From: Neiella holothuriorum
Lineage (GTDB): Bacteria; Pseudomonadota; Gammaproteobacteria; Enterobacterales; Neiellaceae
Assembly (NCBI RefSeq): GCF_019457915.1
Contig: NZ_JAHZSS010000001.1
Location: 310,001 to 374,000, forward strand
DNA length: 64,000 bases
Reading direction: 5' to 3'
Shown: piece after piece, positions 36,490 through 46,059 of the stretch
Layout of the letters: each line of letters begins with the position of its first letter
How positions within the stretch are numbered: the first letter of the stretch is position 1
Position numbers and translations under genes: made by a program
Notes under the pieces: model-generated
What the model was told of the DNA's origin: nothing
Databases searched by the model: none
Seen by the model: only the letters and a program-made list of their open reading frames with translations

Positions 36490-38784
36490 ATGACTGATGA
36501 TGCAGCCGACCTAAGTCTGGAAGGCGTCGAACGATTGCCACTGCACAGCTTTACTGAGCAGGCTTACCTGAATTACTCCATGTACGTCATCATGGATCGC
36601 GCTTTGCCGCATATTGGTGACGGCCTCAAGCCCGTGCAACGGCGCATTGTTTACGCCATGTCCGAACTGGGCTTGTCGGCTGCGGCTAAATACAAAAAGT
36701 CAGCTCGTACCGTCGGTGACGTACTGGGTAAGTATCATCCGCATGGCGATAGCGCTTGTTATGAAGCCATGGTGTTAATGGCGCAGCCATTTTCCTATCG
36801 CTACCCGTTGGTCGATGGTCAGGGCAACTGGGGTGCGCCGGATGATCCAAAATCATTCGCCGCGATGCGTTACACCGAGTCGAAATTAACTCGCTTTAGT
36901 GAAGTACTGTTAGGTGAACTAGGGCAGGGGACTGTTGATTGGGTCCCAAACTTTGACGGCACGATGAAGGAGCCGTCGGTATTACCTGCACGTTTGCCGC
37001 ATATTCTGCTCAACGGCGTAACGGGTATTGCGGTCGGCATGGCAACCGATATTCCACCGCATAACGTGCGTGAATTGGTCGCGGCTTGTGTTCATCTGCT
37101 GGACAATCCCAAAGCCACCGTTGAAGAACTGATGACGTTTGTGCAAGGGCCAGATTACCCCACCGAAGCTGAAATCATCACGCCTAAACAAGACTTATTG
37201 TCGATTTACGAAAAAGGCCGAGGCAGTGTCCGCATGCGTGCGGTATGGAGCCGTGAAGATGGCGACATAGTGATTACAGCCCTGCCGCATCAAGCATCAG
37301 GCGGCAAAGTCTTAGAGCAAATTGCCGGTCAAATGCAGGCCAAAAAGCTGAGTATGGTGGCCGATCTGCGTGACGAATCTGATCACGAAAACCCGACCCG
37401 CTTGGTGATTATTCCGCGCTCTAATCGAGTTGATTGTGAGCAGCTGATGCAGCACTTATTTGCCTCGACCGACTTAGAGAAAACCTACCGGGTTAACGTC
37501 AATATGTTAGGGCTTGATGGCCGCCCTCAAGTTAAGGCTCTCAACAAATTACTAAACGAGTGGTTGGTGTATCGCAAAGACACCATCGTTCGTCGATTGC
37601 AGTACCGCCTTGATAAAGTGCTCGATCGCTTGCATGTATTGGAAGGCCTGTTAGTTGCGTTCCTCAACATCGATGAAGTGATTCAAATCATTCGCACCGA
37701 AGAAGACGCCAAGGCAGCATTAATTGCCCGCTTCGGCATTTCTGAGCGGCAAGCAGAAGCGATTTTAGATCTCAAATTGCGCCACTTGGCCAAGCTTGAA
37801 GAAATGAAGATTCGCGGCGAACAGTCCGAGCTGGATGCCGAGCGCCAGAAGCTTGAGCAATTGTTGTCATCCGATCGTCGTTTAAAAACACTAATGAAAA
37901 AAGAGCTGCAAGCGGATGCAGAAAAATATGGTGATGATCGCCGTAGCCCGATTGTCGAACGCTCTGAAGCCAAGGCCCTCACCGAAAAAGACTTATTACC
38001 CTCGGAAGCCATTACCGTTGTGTTGTCGCAAAAGGGCTGGGCACGTGCCGCGAAAGGCCATCACATTGACGCCCAGAACCTAAGCTACAAATCAGGAGAT
38101 GCTTATCAGGGCAGCGCTGAAGGGCGCAGTAATCAGCCAGCAGTGTTTCTTGATTCCTCTGGCCGTAGTTTCTCAACTGACGCTCATACGTTACCGTCTG
38201 CTCGCTCGCAGGGGGAACCCATGACCGGCCGGTTCAGTTTGGTTGCCGGCGAGACCCTCGATTATGTATTGATGGGGACTGACGATCAGAAGTACCTAAT
38301 TAGCTCTGATGCGGGTTATGGCTTCGTTTGTAAATATGAAAATCTACTGAGCCGACAGAAAGCTGGTAAGGCATTACTCAACAAACCCGCTGGCGCCAAA
38401 GTGTTTGAACCTAAGCTGGTGCCTTCGGATGATGTCTTGGTAGTGACAGTAACAACCGAAGGGCGCATGTTGGTATTTCCAATTGATCAATTACCGGAAC
38501 TAGGTAAAGGCAAAGGCAACAAGATCATTCAGGTACCGCCTGCACGTGTTCAAAGCCGCGAAGAATACGTTAAGCAAATTGCCTTGGTACCACCGGGATT
38601 ATCGGTGGTGCTAAAAGCGGGTAAACGTAAACTGACGCTAAAACCATCAGATTTAGAGCACTACAAAGGTGATCGCGGACGCCGCGGTAACAAACTACCG
38701 CGAGGCTTGCAGCGGGTTGAAGAAATCCTCATAGAACAGCCTGAAGTTGCAGAGGCGCCAACCACCGAATCGGATGGCGATTAA
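36490..38784 (+). CDS. parC: DNA topoisomerase IV subunit A
   Basis: DNA-cleaving subunit of topoisomerase IV, 764 residues (752 in E. coli). The catalytic Tyr is in [11 protein letters not shown] near residue 128. The quinolone-resistance region reads [13 protein letters not shown] with Ser88 and Glu92, the sensitive-type residues equivalent to E. coli Ser80 and Glu84. The coiled tower (around [20 protein letters not shown]) and a C-terminal beta-pinwheel follow. Downstream comes plsC, as in E. coli. Confidence 0.97.
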   Translation: MTDDAADLSLEGVERLPLHSFTEQAYLNYSMYVIMDRALPHIGDGLKPVQRRIVYAMSELGLSAAAKYKKSARTVGDVLGKYHPHGDSACYEAMVLMAQPFSYRYPLVDGQGNWGAPDDPKSFAAMRYTESKLTRFSEVLLGELGQGTVDWVPNFDGTMKEPSVLPARLPHILLNGVTGIAVGMATDIPPHNVRELVAACVHLLDNPKATVEELMTFVQGPDYPTEAEIITPKQDLLSIYEKGRGSVRMRAVWSREDGDIVITALPHQASGGKVLEQIAGQMQAKKLSMVADLRDESDHENPTRLVIIPRSNRVDCEQLMQHLFASTDLEKTYRVNVNMLGLDGRPQVKALNKLLNEWLVYRKDTIVRRLQYRLDKVLDRLHVLEGLLVAFLNIDEVIQIIRTEEDAKAALIARFGISERQAEAILDLKLRHLAKLEEMKIRGEQSELDAERQKLEQLLSSDRRLKTLMKKELQADAEKYGDDRRSPIVERSEAKALTEKDLLPSEAITVVLSQKGWARAAKGHHIDAQNLSYKSGDAYQGSAEGRSNQPAVFLDSSGRSFSTDAHTLPSARSQGEPMTGRFSLVAGETLDYVLMGTDDQKYLISSDAGYGFVCKYENLLSRQKAGKALLNKPAGAKVFEPKLVPSDDVLVVTVTTEGRMLVFPIDQLPELGKGKGNKIIQVPPARVQSREEYVKQIALVPPGLSVVLKAGKRKLTLKPSDLEHYKGDRGRRGNKLPRGLQRVEEILIEQPEVAEAPTTESDGD

Positions 38785-38807
38785 CGATTAAACTGCCAGT
38801 GGAAACT

Positions 38808-38837
38808 AAATCAGCCAGCAGTTTTGCTGGCTGATTT
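38808..38837. terminator. Hairpin after parC
   Basis: Perfect 13-base arms aaatcagccagca/tgctggctgattt with a four-base loop, 23 bp after the parC stop. No long T run follows, so termination is likely but not certain. Confidence 0.6.
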
Positions 38838-38915
38838 GTGTCGGCTCTTGTGATGACAGTGGACTGTCGAAGTTGAGCGGCTATACTGCCGCGACTGATT
38901 TGCTGAGGCATGTTT

Positions 38916-39632
38916 ATGCTATACCTGATTCGAGTTGTACTGAGTGTAGGTTTATTGCTCGTGGCTGCATTGCCCTTGCTGCTGCTGTGCTTGGCTCGAC
39001 CGTTTCATAGAAATGCCGTCTACTGGGTTTCTCGGCCATTCATGTGGCTCAGCCCATTGCTTGGATTTCGCATTAAACTGAGCGGCAAGCAACACCTTGA
39101 CGATCTGGGCCCTTGCGTCTTGGTATGTAATCACCAAAGTACGTTAGATCTGGTTGTCTGCCCCGCGCCAATGCCCCGAAATACCGTCACCATTGGCAAA
39201 AAGAGCCTAGTCTGGCTACCCGTTTTCGGCTTGTTTTACTGGCTGAGCGGCAACATCTTAATTGACCGAAAACACTCGGGTCGGGCGAACGATACCTTGC
39301 GTCAAGCCGCCAACGAGATGGCATCAAAACAGCTCAGCGTGTGGATGTTTCCAGAAGGCACTCGCAGCTATGGTCGAGGCTTATTGCCGTTCAAGACGGG
39401 CGCTTTTCGCTTAGCCAAATTGGCCAAGGTTCCGATTGTGCCGGTGTGCGTGGCCGATACCGCGGCGTTAGTGAAGCTAGGGCGCTTCAACAATGGCCAA
39501 GTGCCAGTAAAAATTTTGCCACCACGATTATTAACTAAAGATGATGATGTGCGTCAGGTTGCTGACGAGCTTCACCAAACAATGACTGCTACAATTGCCG
39601 AGCTCACTGAGCAGGCTAAACGCAGCGCTTAA
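38916..39632 (+). CDS. plsC: 1-acylglycerol-3-phosphate O-acyltransferase
   Basis: Converts lysophosphatidate to phosphatidate at the inner membrane, the step after PlsY. It has 238 residues (245 in E. coli). An N-terminal membrane helix (VVLSVGLLLVAALPLLLLC) precedes the catalytic HX4D motif HQSTLD. TIGKKSLVWLPVFG and the glycerol-phosphate binding FPEGTRSYGRGLLPFKTGAF follow. The ATG at 38916 (MLYLIRV) has a TGAGG site seven bases upstream and matches the E. coli N terminus; the ATG at 38910 is too close to that site. Confidence 0.94.
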   Translation: MLYLIRVVLSVGLLLVAALPLLLLCLARPFHRNAVYWVSRPFMWLSPLLGFRIKLSGKQHLDDLGPCVLVCNHQSTLDLVVCPAPMPRNTVTIGKKSLVWLPVFGLFYWLSGNILIDRKHSGRANDTLRQAANEMASKQLSVWMFPEGTRSYGRGLLPFKTGAFRLAKLAKVPIVPVCVADTAALVKLGRFNNGQVPVKILPPRLLTKDDDVRQVADELHQTMTATIAELTEQAKRSA

Positions 39633-39657
39633 ACCGACTAACTGTCAAAGGATCATC

Positions 39658-40044
39658 ATGGATCAAGAACTCGAATCCCTCAAAGAATTCAATCGCGAAA
39701 TTCGCCAAGCATTGATTGACGATGGCAGCGACCCAGATGGTTTGTATGTGATTGAACACCACTTTTCAGCCGAAGACTTTTCGGTGCTAGAGACGGCCGC
39801 CATGGCTGCGTTTAAAGCGGGCTTTGAAGTGACCGATGCCGAACAGATTGAAGATGACGAAGGCCAAAGTGTCTTTAGTTTTGATTTGGTCACTGAGCAG
39901 CCACTGGAACTACAAGTGCTCGATGATGAATGCGAAGCCATGCTAGCTAATGCTGAAAAATGGGGCATCTATTACGATGGCTGGGGCACCTATTTTGTGG
40001 ATCCCGACGCCGCCGAAGAACAAATTGTTCACGACGAAGAATAA
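39658..40044 (+). CDS. rraB: Regulator of RNase E activity, RraB family
   Basis: A 128-residue acidic protein closely resembling RraB, which binds RNase E and changes degradosome activity. Matching stretches are DDGSDPDGLYVIEHHFSAED, AAFKAGFEVTDAEQIE and KWGIYYDGWGTYFVDPD. The Asp/Glu-rich C-terminal tail is also typical. An AAAGGA site precedes the ATG at 39658; the frame extends into plsC up to 39595 without family similarity. The 25-bp gap suggests cotranscription with plsC. Confidence 0.88.
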   Translation: MDQELESLKEFNREIRQALIDDGSDPDGLYVIEHHFSAEDFSVLETAAMAAFKAGFEVTDAEQIEDDEGQSVFSFDLVTEQPLELQVLDDECEAMLANAEKWGIYYDGWGTYFVDPDAAEEQIVHDEE

Positions 40045-40052
40045 CCTTTTGT

Positions 40053-40078
40053 GACTGGCTCGTGAGCGCGAGCCAGTC
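40053..40078 (+). terminator. Hairpin after rraB
   Basis: Perfect 10-base arms gactggctcg/cgagccagtc with a six-base loop, eight bases after the rraB stop. Only short T runs follow. Confidence 0.55.
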
Positions 40079-40244
40079 CTTCGCTGCACTCTCTTCTTAG
40101 CCCTATTCATGGGTTAACACTCGTCATGCTTTTGCCATATTTCGTCGTTATCCTAACGAAGGACTTCATTCAGCGATACGGCTGTTTGACCGTTAGGGAT
40201 ATGTCCGCTCGATTGTAGCGGCGAATTTGGAAGAGATTTTTTCG

Positions 40245-40496
40245 ATGAGACTTTATGTAGGTAATTTGTCGTATCAGTTAACCGACGATGGGTTGAACGA
40301 CGCCTTCGCGCCATTCGGCGATGTGGTGTCAGCCAATATTGTTATGGATCGCGAAAGCAACCGCTCGAAAGGCTTCGGTTTTGTTGACATGCAAGACGAC
40401 ACTGCGGCGCAAGCTGCTATTGAAGCTCTGAACGGTCAGCCACTCGCCGGCCGCAACTTAGTAGTGAACAAGGCTCGCCCTCGCACCGCGCGATAG
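40245..40496 (+). CDS. RRM-type RNA-binding protein
   Basis: An 83-residue single RNA-recognition motif protein. RNP2 is LYVGNL at 3-8, RNP1 is KGFGFVDM at 42-49, and a short basic tail ends ARPRTAR. Proteins of this size and layout are widespread in cyanobacteria and marine gammaproteobacteria and are often cold-induced. About 200 bp upstream hold small stem-loops (tcgtta-tcc-taacga at 40145-40159), suggesting a structured leader. A GGAAGAG site lies about ten bases before the ATG at 40245. Confidence 0.88.
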   Translation: MRLYVGNLSYQLTDDGLNDAFAPFGDVVSANIVMDRESNRSKGFGFVDMQDDTAAQAAIEALNGQPLAGRNLVVNKARPRTAR

Positions 40497-40520
40497 TGAA
40501 CGCACCTTGCGATTGCCTTT

Positions 40521-40539
40521 AGGCAGGTTAAGCCTGCCT
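40521..40539 (+). terminator. Hairpin after the RRM gene
   Basis: Arms aggcagg/cctgcct with a five-base loop (ttaag), 25 bp after the stop, followed by a pyrimidine-rich stretch. Weak T tract. Confidence 0.45.
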
Positions 40540-40667
40540 GTGACTCCCTTCTTGTTGAAATATTTTAGCCTACCGATGTTGGTCTTTACCGTGCAACTGC
40601 TGGCACGAAGCAGCTAATAGCATTACTATACGCGCATTCATTGGCCCCGCTTAAAGGCTGCTTAATC

Positions 40668-41330
40668 ATGCTGTTATCCCATAAGCATCAATTCTTATTT
40701 GTTCACATCGCCAAAACGGGTGGCACCAGCGTGCGGACGGCGTTGTCTAAATATCGCTGGGGGCACAAATATTCATTGCCGCAGTTTGTTTGTAGCAAAC
40801 TGAGCAGCTTCACTGGTCATCGCATTGGTGCCAAGTTCCCACGTCACTCAAAAGTGATTGCAGCAAAAGAAATGTTGCCGGATGAGTATTTTGAAGGCTT
40901 ATTTAAGTTTGTGTTTGTCCGCAATCCATGGGATTTGCAGGTGAGTTCATTTCACCACATTAAACGTGAACGGCCTCAAGTGATGCAAGGGCATGACGAT
41001 TTCGAAAGCTTTCTAAAGTGGAAGTTTGATCCTGAACGGCCATACCAATACCACATTGATACTTCATTGGAGTTTCAGTCTGATTATGTGGTCGATTTAC
41101 ATGGCAATGTTATCGTTGATTTTATTGGCCATTACGAATCACTTCAGGAAGACTTTGATCAAGCTTGTGACAAGATAGGCATTGAACGCATTGCATTACC
41201 ACACAAGCGTAAAGCGACGGATCGTTCGACCTATCACAGCTACTACACCGATGAGACCGCCGAGCTAGTGGCTAATTACTTTAAACGAGACATTGAGATC
41301 TTGAATTACAAGTTTGATGATAAGGCATAA
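40668..41330 (+). CDS. Sulfotransferase family protein
   Basis: A 220-residue PAPS-dependent sulfotransferase (Sulfotransfer_2-like). The 5'-phosphosulfate binding loop is VHIAKTGGTSVR at residues 12-23, with Lys18 and Thr19 contacting the sulfate donor. The 3'-phosphate binding motif is FVFVRNPWDLQVSSF. The middle part has QSDYVVDLHGNVIVDFIGHY and the C terminus NYKFDDKA. It is an orphan between the RRM gene and ald, with its own terminator. The acceptor (surface polysaccharide or glycolipid) cannot be told. The ATG at 40668 is used; a TTG at 40641 is possible. Confidence 0.85.
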   Translation: MLLSHKHQFLFVHIAKTGGTSVRTALSKYRWGHKYSLPQFVCSKLSSFTGHRIGAKFPRHSKVIAAKEMLPDEYFEGLFKFVFVRNPWDLQVSSFHHIKRERPQVMQGHDDFESFLKWKFDPERPYQYHIDTSLEFQSDYVVDLHGNVIVDFIGHYESLQEDFDQACDKIGIERIALPHKRKATDRSTYHSYYTDETAELVANYFKRDIEILNYKFDDKA

Positions 41331-41351
41331 AACGCTAATCATGAGCGAATA

Positions 41352-41377
41352 AAAAAAGGGGCTTTCGCCCCTTTTTT
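41352..41377. terminator. Bidirectional terminator between the sulfotransferase gene and ald
   Basis: Perfect 11-base arms aaaaaaggggc/gcccctttttt with loop tttc. It lies between converging genes and works in both directions. Confidence 0.88.
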
Positions 41378-41393
41378 GTATCTGAAAGTCTAA

Positions 41394-42509
41394 TTATGCG
41401 AGCGCAACGCTTGGTGTGACATAATCAAAGTTCAGTGCTTCGGCCACCGATTCACAAGTGATTTGGCCTTTGTAGACATTCAAGCCATTGAGCAGATGTT
41501 GGTTGTCTGCCAAGGCTTTCTTATAGCCTTTGTTTGCCAACTGAATGATGAAAGGCAGCGTGGCATTGTTGAGCGCAAAGGTACTGGTCAACGGCACCGC
41601 ACCTGGCATGTTAGCCACGCAGTAGTGAACAACATCATCAACGATATAAGTTGGCTCATCATGGGTCGTTGGGGTCGAGGTTTCGAAACAACCGCCTTGG
41701 TCAATCGCAACATCAACAACAGCAGAACCTGGCTTCATGCGCTTGATCATGTCAGCCGTCACCAATTTCGGTGCTGCAGCACCTGGAATCAGTACACCGC
41801 CAATCACTAAGTCCGCGTCTAGGACATTCTGATCGATGGCATCAGCAGTTGAGAACGCGGTTTTTACTTGGCTTCCAAATTGCGCATTCATTCGACGTAA
41901 TACATCAATGTTGCGATCGAGAATGGTGACATCTGCGCCCATACCAATGGCCATTTGAGCGGCATTCGCGCCCACCATGCCACCACCAATAATGGCGACT
42001 TTGGCTGGTGCTACGCCGGGTACACCACCGAGCAGCATACCGCGACCCGCTTGTGATTTTTCTAGCGCTTGTGCGCCAGCTTGAATCGACATCCGGCCAG
42101 CAACTTCTGACATTGGAGCCAGTAACGGAAGACCGCCACGATCGTCAGTCACGGTTTCGTAAGCAATACAAATCGCTTTCGATTTAATCAGATCTTCGGT
42201 TTGCGGCAGATCGGGTGCCAAATGCAGGTAAGTGAATAGAATCTGGCTGTCACGCAGCATGGCGCGTTCAACCGCTTGTGGCTCTTTCACTTTTACAATC
42301 ATGTCGGCTTTGGCAAAAATGCTCGCTGCATCAGCGGCTATGGTCGCGCCAGCATTGATGTAGTCTTGATCGGTAAAACCAATGCCATTAGCGGCGTTGT
42401 GCTCAACCATCACATCGTGGCCCTGTTGGGTCAATTCACGAACGCTGGCAGGTGTCATTCCTACGCGATATTCGTGGTTTTTAATCTCTTTAGGTACACC
42501 GATTAACAT
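41394..42509 (-). CDS. ald: Alanine dehydrogenase
   Basis: NAD-dependent enzyme converting L-alanine to pyruvate plus ammonia and back. It has 371 residues, the family norm. The N terminus [20 protein letters not shown] includes the substrate Arg and the later catalytic Lys in MIVKVKEPQ. The catalytic His is in FTYLHLAPD, and the Rossmann motif is [15 protein letters not shown] near residue 170. [20 protein letters not shown] closes the fold. The ATG at 42509 has an AGGAG site; a GTG at 42515 overlaps it. It lies downstream of eutBC on the same strand after a 278-bp gap, so it probably has its own promoter. Confidence 0.95.
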   Translation of the reverse strand: MLIGVPKEIKNHEYRVGMTPASVRELTQQGHDVMVEHNAANGIGFTDQDYINAGATIAADAASIFAKADMIVKVKEPQAVERAMLRDSQILFTYLHLAPDLPQTEDLIKSKAICIAYETVTDDRGGLPLLAPMSEVAGRMSIQAGAQALEKSQAGRGMLLGGVPGVAPAKVAIIGGGMVGANAAQMAIGMGADVTILDRNIDVLRRMNAQFGSQVKTAFSTADAIDQNVLDADLVIGGVLIPGAAAPKLVTADMIKRMKPGSAVVDVAIDQGGCFETSTPTTHDEPTYIVDDVVHYCVANMPGAVPLTSTFALNNATLPFIIQLANKGYKKALADNQHLLNGLNVYKGQITCESVAEALNFDYVTPSVALA

Positions 42510-42787
42510 GATCACTCCTTTATAAATTGATGCCTAGTCACGAAAGGAAGTATAAGTTCGTTTTTGTAGTGTTTGTGACTGAACTTGCTGTTAATTGTTG
42601 GTTGAAATTTTGTTTTGTCTAATCAAAAAAGAATAATCTATGGTTATTTTGTTGCAGGGTTGGCTAAATGACTAGAGTGATTGATGATTTTCAGCCGTGT
42701 TGAATCGTGGGCTTTAGCGACACAGGCCAACCCCAATTGAACTGCATACTTCTGGCGTAGTTTAGAAGTTGTGTCGGGCTTATTGTT

Positions 42788-43594
42788 TTAGTTAGAAGAG
42801 GGGAGTAAAAAGTTTTGCCCTAAACGATGTTGCTCAACTTCTGTTTCATCTTTCAAATCAACGCCGGTATAGGCTCTGCTTAGGGCTTGGTCAATTAAAT
42901 ACAGTAGCCGGGTGGTTGCGTCTTCCGAACTTAGTCCACCTTCTCGGATATTGGACAAACAATTGCGTTTTGAATCAGCAGTGCCGACTTGTGGTTGATA
43001 GGTCAAATAAACGCCCATGCTATCGGGCGAACTGAGGCCTGGCCGCTCCCCCACCAAAATAAGTACTAACTTCGCCTGTAACGATTCTCCTATGGCATCG
43101 GCAACCGCAACCCGACCTTGTTTGACCATGCAAAGTGGTGCAATCGATAACTGACGGGCAGCTAAAGCGGGTAAGAGTTGCGCAAGTAGGGGGCTGGCAT
43201 TTTTGTCGATCGCTAATGAGGACAGCCCTTCAGTAATCACAATAGCAATATCGTAGCCCTGCTTTGAGCCCTCGCTGAAATCTGCAACCGCTTTGAGCGA
43301 CTGTTCGCTGAGAAGCCGACCCAGATCGGGCCGCTGTAAGTAGCAAGCGCGGTCTGATGCTTGGCTTTCTAACGTTAGAATGGGTAAACGAAATACACTT
43401 AGCTGTTGCTGCAATAGCTCATAATCAAGAGGCAAGTGAACGGCATCGCGCGCCTTGGCATGAGCCAATTGAAATTCCAAATGCGCTTGCGTGGGCAAGC
43501 TGTCGCCAACCCGGCCAAGAGCAATGCGAGCGTCGGTATAACGGCGCAATTTTTGCCAGGGATTGTGTTGCACAATAGCAGGCTTATCTGACAT
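42788..43594 (-). CDS. eutC: Ethanolamine ammonia-lyase small subunit
   Basis: Small subunit of the adenosylcobalamin-dependent lyase that splits ethanolamine into acetaldehyde and ammonia. It has 268 residues. Typical segments are TDARIALGRVGDSLPTQAHL, LDYELLQQQLS, the B12-side IVITEGLSSLAI, LVGERPGLSSPDSMGVYLTY and RNCLSNIREGG. Its ATG overlaps the eutB stop (ATGA), so the subunits are made in step. No carboxysome-like shell or EutA/EutG/EutE genes are nearby. Confidence 0.95.
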   Translation of the reverse strand: MSDKPAIVQHNPWQKLRRYTDARIALGRVGDSLPTQAHLEFQLAHAKARDAVHLPLDYELLQQQLSVFRLPILTLESQASDRACYLQRPDLGRLLSEQSLKAVADFSEGSKQGYDIAIVITEGLSSLAIDKNASPLLAQLLPALAARQLSIAPLCMVKQGRVAVADAIGESLQAKLVLILVGERPGLSSPDSMGVYLTYQPQVGTADSKRNCLSNIREGGLSSEDATTRLLYLIDQALSRAYTGVDLKDETEVEQHRLGQNFLLPSSN

Positions 43595-44994
43595 CAGTCG
43601 CCTCCAATTACATCGGTCAACTGGCTGGAAAAGGCCGGCGGCAGTTGATCGGTAACAGTCAACGCGCCGGATTCATCAGCGATCTTCTGCTTCATCAGCC
43701 ATTGCTCGAATTCAGGGGCGGCTTTTAACCCCAGCAATTGGCGAGCATAGCGAGCATCGTGAAACGAAGTGGTTTGGTAATTGAGCATGATGTCATCGGA
43801 GCCAGGGATCCCCATAATGAAATTCGCCCCAGCGGCCGCTAACTGGGTTAGCAGCATGTCCATGTCATCTTGATCAGCCTCTGCATGGTTGGTGTAGCAA
43901 ATATCGCAGCCCATGGGCAGACCAAGTAGCTTGCCGCAGAAATGGTCTTCTAAGCCGGCTCGGATGATTTGTTTGCCATCGTATAAGTACTCTGGACCAA
44001 TGAAACCAACCACTGTGTTGACTAACAATGGTTGGTAGCGGCGGGCAACCGCATAGGCGCGAGCCTCGCAGGTTTGCTGATCAACACCAAAATGAGCATT
44101 CGCGCTGAGTGCAGAGCCCTGACCGGTTTCAAAATACATACAATTGTTGCCAAGCGTGCCTCGATTAAGACCTTTAACGGCATCCCACGCTTCATCTAAT
44201 ATGGCTAGATTCACGCCAAAGCCATCGTTGGCTTTCTCGGTGCCGGCAATGGATTGAAATACTAAATCCACCGGAGCGCCTCGACCTATTGCCTCAATAT
44301 GCGTGGTGACGTGGGTTAAAACGCAAGACTGGGTTGGGATTTGATAGTGCTGAATTATTTCGTCCAGCATCGACATTAGGCCGGTGACTGCTTGCAGATT
44401 ATCCGTTGCTGGGTTGATTCCAATCACCGCATCACCACTGCCATAAAGCAATCCATCCAACACGCTGGCGGCAACGCCGGCTGGATCATCCGTCGGGTGA
44501 TTGGGCTGGAGCCGTGTGGATAGGGTGCCGTTAAGGCCAATGGTGTTGCGAAATTTGGTCACCACATTGCATTTACTGGCGACCAGAATCAGATCCTGCA
44601 CACGCATGATTTTACTCACCGCAGCAGCCATCTCAGGGGTAACTGCGGGCGCGATAGCGGCTAACGTTGCCGCATCCGTCTGGTATTGCAGTAACCAGTT
44701 TCGAAAGTCGCCAACGGTGAGGTGGCTAATGGCAGCAAAAGCCTTGGCATCGTGCGAATCGATGATCAAACGAGTCACTTCATCGCTTTCATAGGGGATA
44801 ACGGGTTGTTGGAGAAAGGTTTTCAACGGTAAATCGGCGAGGGTGAGCTGTGCAGCGACACGCTCCTGCATATTACTGGCCGCCAGTCCGGCTAGTTGGT
44901 CGCCGCTGCGCAATGGTGAAGCTTTTGCCAATAAGGTTGCCAGGTCGTCAAACTTGTAGCGCTGGTAGCCTAAGGTCGTCCCAAATTGCGACAT
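43594..44994 (-). CDS. eutB: Ethanolamine ammonia-lyase large subunit
   Basis: Catalytic TIM-barrel subunit. It has 466 residues from the ATG at 44994, which has a GGGA site; the frame opens earlier at 45027. Recognisable stretches include VMRVQDLILVASKCNVVTKF-type VASKCNVVTKFRNTIG, LQPNHPTDDPAGVAASVLDG, DAVIGINPATD, and the cobalamin-side PLGLPMGCDICYTNH-like LLGLPMGCDICYTNHAEADQ. The C terminus has GIPGSDDIMLNYQTTSFHD. Together with eutC it forms a two-gene unit without microcompartment genes, as in aerobic ethanolamine users. The upstream 555 bp separate it from a divergent TRAP operon. Confidence 0.95.
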   Translation of the reverse strand: MSQFGTTLGYQRYKFDDLATLLAKASPLRSGDQLAGLAASNMQERVAAQLTLADLPLKTFLQQPVIPYESDEVTRLIIDSHDAKAFAAISHLTVGDFRNWLLQYQTDAATLAAIAPAVTPEMAAAVSKIMRVQDLILVASKCNVVTKFRNTIGLNGTLSTRLQPNHPTDDPAGVAASVLDGLLYGSGDAVIGINPATDNLQAVTGLMSMLDEIIQHYQIPTQSCVLTHVTTHIEAIGRGAPVDLVFQSIAGTEKANDGFGVNLAILDEAWDAVKGLNRGTLGNNCMYFETGQGSALSANAHFGVDQQTCEARAYAVARRYQPLLVNTVVGFIGPEYLYDGKQIIRAGLEDHFCGKLLGLPMGCDICYTNHAEADQDDMDMLLTQLAAAGANFIMGIPGSDDIMLNYQTTSFHDARYARQLLGLKAAPEFEQWLMKQKIADESGALTVTDQLPPAFSSQLTDVIGGD

Positions 44995-45549
44995 GAAGTT
45001 TTCCCAATGTCGAAAAGTCACTGTCACTCGTCACAAGTGATTCGCCTAAGTGTTGAGGCAAGTTGTTAGTGGCTCAAACACAGATTAACTGTTGTAGCAA
45101 GGCTAGTGCCAAGGGCAGTGGCCATTCGTTTATTAGCTGCCCTGACTCATGAATTAGTTTGATGCAAGCTCGACCATCAACTGCACTGTCAACGAACTTC
45201 ATCCGTAAGCGGTTGAATCTCATTAGAGTAGTTGCACCATTTGTGTGGTTATTCAGCACTGTATCTGTGCAGATTGTATACAAGTGCGCTTAAACAGAAC
45301 ATGCTCAAGAGCCTGAATGAGCGAACAGCGATAGCCGTTAAGTTGTTTAAAAATTCGCTCTAGCGTACTGATTACTTCTATTTACCCCTTCATCTTAAGC
45401 GCTTTTAAAGCACTCCTTTAGGTCGCCAATAGCTATTGGCTCGGTTGTTGCTTTTCCTTTAATTCACAATGCGTTGTTGGTGCTAATCAAGGTGCCAATC
45501 GCTGACAATCGTGGCTATGCAACGACGCTCTTCACGAAAGGAAATTTGA
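44995..45549. other. 555-bp divergent intergenic region between eutB and the TRAP operon
   Basis: No convincing gene. A 69-codon minus-strand frame at 45074-45283 has no ribosome site and no family resemblance. The stretch contains a sigma54 promoter toward dctQ (45437-45452). A near-palindrome agcgctttTaaagcact at 45399-45415 lies 20-40 bp upstream of it and could be a regulator or enhancer-binding site. Confidence 0.6.
45437..45452 (+). promoter_or_regulatory. Sigma54 (RpoN) promoter of dctQMP
   Basis: TGGCTCGGTTGTTGCT matches the consensus TGGCACGRNNNTTGCW at every defined position but one, with correct GG(-24)/GC(-12) spacing. Transcription would start near 45463, about 87 bases before dctQ. 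It implies control by an enhancer-binding activator such as a DctD-type response regulator; none is present in the window. Confidence 0.75.
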
Positions 45550-46059
45550 ATGCCGGGTTTTATCTGCGCCTATGTCACCTATGTTGATGCGTTTAATCGA
45601 CGCATTGGCCGGCTGGCTATGTACGGGATCTTCCTGATGGTTGGCGTACTTATGTGGTCTTCAATTTCCAAAACCTTCTTTATGCCGTCGCTGTGGACTC
45701 TCGAATCCGCCCAATTCGTGATGGTGGCCTACTACATTCTTGGTGGTGCCTACGCTATCCAACTCAATGCCAATGTGCGCATGGATCTGTTCTACGGAAA
45801 CTGGTCTGCGCACAAACGCGCGTGGTTTGACGCCTTTACCGTGTTCTTTTTGATTTTCTACCTCATCGTGCTGCTTTATGGCGGCTTAGAAAGCATGTTG
45901 TATTCCCTCGAATATGGCCAACGGAGCCGCACGGCTTGGCGCCCCTATTTGTGGCCAATTAAAGCGGTCATGTGCGTTGGGTTCTTGATGATGATTCTGC
46001 AAGCGATTTCGCAGTTGTTCAAAGACATCGCATTAATCAAGGGAGTTGAACTCAAATGA
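45550..46059 (+). CDS. dctQ: TRAP transporter small membrane subunit (DctQ)
   Basis: A 169-residue protein with four membrane helices, the small permease subunit of a tripartite ATP-independent periplasmic transporter. The N-terminal helix is LAMYGIFLMVGVLMWSSISK, and the loop ILGGAYAIQLNANVRMDLFY carries the family pattern G-x-Y-x-h-x3-A-H/N-V-R-x-D. An AAAGGAAA site precedes the ATG. Its stop overlaps the dctM start (ATGA). Confidence 0.9.
   Translation: MPGFICAYVTYVDAFNRRIGRLAMYGIFLMVGVLMWSSISKTFFMPSLWTLESAQFVMVAYYILGGAYAIQLNANVRMDLFYGNWSAHKRAWFDAFTVFFLIFYLIVLLYGGLESMLYSLEYGQRSRTAWRPYLWPIKAVMCVGFLMMILQAISQLFKDIALIKGVELK

Noticed and set aside
42510-42787. Search for a terminator or regulator site between eutC and ald
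   Set aside because: Only short, imperfect repeats (such as acttct/agaagt) were found; nothing firm enough to list.
45158-45180. Possible reverse-strand sigma54 promoter for eutB (tgcaa...accatca)
   Set aside because: Spacing between the GC and GG elements is one base too short and the flanking bases do not fit.
45074-45283. A 69-codon minus-strand frame upstream of eutB
   Set aside because: Starts with TTG, has no ribosome site at any of its possible starts, and shows no recognisable family feature; treated as chance within the intergenic region.
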